Source: Fistularia commersonii
Lineage: Eukaryota > Chordata > Actinopteri > Syngnathiformes > Fistulariidae
Assembly (NCBI GenBank): GCA_037954325.1
Contig: JBBMNZ010000007.1
Span: 11,775,501 to 11,839,500 of the forward strand
DNA: 64,000 nt
Reading direction: 5' to 3'
This document shows, in pieces, positions 62,116 to 64,000 of this stretch (the first letter of the stretch is position 1; each line of letters starts with the position of its first letter). A program made the translations under genes and the position numbers. The notes under the pieces were generated by a model, which saw nothing but the letters and a program-made list of their open reading frames with translations, ran no database searches and was not told the origin of the DNA.

Positions 62116-62395
62116 CATACGTATACCCGTGTTTATGTGCATACACTTCCATATTTATATATGGGTGTATATATGTGCGTTTAATTGTATGAATGTATAA
62201 ACATGTGTATATATTTGTACATGTAAATATATACATACGTGTGTATACATATATACATCTATACACTAAATGTGTTAATATAAATATATATATATGTGTG
62301 TGTGTGTGTGTGTACAGTGTATTTAGATATTATATATGTATGTATGTATGTGTGTATATACACAAATATATGCATACATACATTAATACGTATTT

Positions 62396-63612
62396 ACCAT
62401 ATGGCCAAAATTATTCGCTCACATGCCTTCACTCGCATATGAAATTAAGTGACGTCTCCGTCCTAATCCATAGTGTTCAATATGATGTTGGTCCACCCTT
62501 TGCAGCTATATCAGCTTCATCTCCACAAGGTTCAGTAGTGTGTTTATGGGAATTTATGGGAATTTTTGACCATTATTCCAGAAGTGCATTTGTGAGGTCA
62601 CACACTGATGTTTGATGAGAAAGCCTGGTTCTTAGTCTCCTCTCAAATTCATCCCAAAGGTGTTCTCTCGGGTTCGGTTCAGGACTCTGTGCAGGCCAGT
62701 CAAGGTCATCCACACCAGACTCTGTCATCCATGTCTTTATGGACCTTGTTTTGTGCACTGGTGCACAATCATTTAGGAAAAGGGAGGGGCCAGCTCCAAA
62801 CTGTTCTCACAAAGTTGGGAGCATGGACTTGTCCAAAATATCTTGGTACGCTGACACTTTCAAAGTTCCTTTCACTGGAACTAAGGGGCCAAGCCCAGCT
62901 CCTGAAAAATGACCCAACACCATAATCCCTCCTCCACCAAACTTCACACGTGGCACAATGCGGTCAGACATGTATCATTCTCCTGGCAAGCAGCAAATAT
63001 AGACTCATGAATCAGATTACTAGATGGAGAAGTGTGATTCGTCACACCTGAGAACACATCTCCAGCGTGCTTTACACCATCCAACACTTTGTATTGCACT
63101 TGGTGATGTGTGGTTTGGATGCAGCTGCTCGGCCATGGAAACCTATGAAGTTTTTACCGTGGACTGTTCTTGAGCTATTCCGGCCACATGAACTTTGGAG
63201 CTCTGTAGCGATTGAGTCTGCAGAAAGTTGGCGGCCTCTTCACATTATGCGCCTCAGCATCCACTGGTAGGTCATATAACTGACTGCTCCGTCAGTTATG
63301 TGACCTACCACTTCTTGGCTGAGTTGCTGTCATTCACAAAACCGTCCATTTCTTATACTACAGCTGACAGGTGACTGTGGAATATTTTGGAGCGAGGAAA
63401 TTTCACAACTAGATTTGTTTTACAGGTGACATCCTATCACAGTTCCACTCTGGAATTCACTAAGCTAAAGGCAACCCATTCTTTCACAAATGTTTGTAAA
63501 TAACAGTGCAGGCCTAGGTGCTTGACTTTATTCACCTGTGGCCATGGAAGTGATTGGAACAACAGATTCTGATTATTTGGATGGGTGAGTGAATACTTTT
63601 GGACATATGGTG
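62396..63612 (-). mobile_element. Tc1-like transposon, near full length, inactive
   Basis: The inverted ends are ACCATATGGCCAAAATTATT at the left, continuing CGCTCAC, and GTGAGTGAATACTTTTGGAC at the right, continuing ATATGGT. The element is about 1.2 kb. The transposase is on the minus strand. The open piece at 62573-62758 carries DWPAQSPEPNPREHLWDE and FERRLRTR, the C-terminal end of the DD34E catalytic domain. Other segments of the frame are recognisable but broken by indels and stops, so it makes no functional enzyme. It sits immediately after a GT/TA-rich microsatellite region. Confidence 0.92.
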
Positions 63613-64000
63613 TGTATATATATATATATATATACATATACATACATGACAGATTCAATCCCAGCAGAGGACATTATATTTCAACAAATTAACCAAAACA
63701 GTATATGTATTTATTTACTTCAGTTTTAACATTTTTTGCTGGGTAGGGATCCGTCATCTGTCAGAATGAGCAAACGACATGAAATTCAACCCAAACACCG
63801 GGATATTATCAAAAAATTAAACAAACAGACAAATAATATGAATGCATTTGGTCAAGATCCAGCACTGCTTTTATCATTCCATAAAAACATTCAAAACATG
63901 ACAACACCCTGGTTTATTCTAAAATTTGAGATACATCTCCAACTTGGCATGCAGGCCAAATGAGCCGATTGGATGGAAAAGGTCTCCCGTATAGGTCGTC
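63613..64000. other. TA microsatellite and AT-rich intronic end of window
   Basis: A (TA)n run at about 63616-63634, then A/T-rich sequence without recognisable features. Confidence 0.5.

Overview
The window is a teleost-like vertebrate nuclear genome segment. The evidence is a split gene with 12-13 kb introns and canonical GT-AG borders, long (GT)n and other microsatellites, and many degraded fish-type transposable elements: a Rex3 tail, a Tc1-like copy, hAT and mariner MITEs, and an abundant LINE with conserved 3' tails. There are no operons, ribosome-binding sites, CRISPR arrays or prokaryotic genes. Assignments rest on recognised motifs and remembered family consensus, since no search could be run.

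The only cellular gene I can support is the 5' part of an acid-sensing ion channel (ASIC, the DEG/ENaC superfamily) on the + strand. A CpG-rich promoter and 5' UTR region (about 32340-32790) leads into coding exon 1 (32791-33423, 211 codons). Intron 1 is 12,830 bp, exon 2 is 46254-46404, intron 2 is 12,263 bp, exon 3 is 58668-58795, and the gene continues past the right edge. Reading frame and phase agree at both junctions, giving residues 1-304 of a protein expected to be about 500-560 aa. Exon 1 is closest to the ASIC2b type. Exons 2-3 look equally or more like ASIC1, so the paralogue (asic2 preferred) is less certain than the family.

Positions 1-32,000 have no recognisable exon. They hold single-copy sequence, some of it with the look of conserved non-coding DNA, plus transposon relics. 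These are an L2/Rex1-like LINE tail at the left edge, a hAT BED-finger fragment abutting a LINE reverse-transcriptase fragment at 2.6-3.4 kb, a five-copy degenerate tandem array at 19.06-20.33 kb, a mariner MITE at 25.4 kb and a MADF-domain transposon relic at 29.0 kb. Intron 1 has a nested transposon cluster at 33.5-36.0 kb, a LINE copy that lost its reverse transcriptase at 37.3-38.5 kb, and a repeat-within-repeat with minisatellite amplification at 42.6-43.6 kb. Intron 2 has a Tigger/pogo relic, another LINE tail, a hAT-like non-autonomous element, a Rex3 tail and a two-copy tandem duplication. The right end, in intron 3, carries a long GT tract followed by an almost full-length but broken Tc1 element.

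I found no new multi-gene system. The most unusual items are the tandem array at 19-20 kb, the paired MADF relics bracketing ASIC exon 1, the nine-glycine tract inside the channel's extracellular domain, and the nested-insertion structures.
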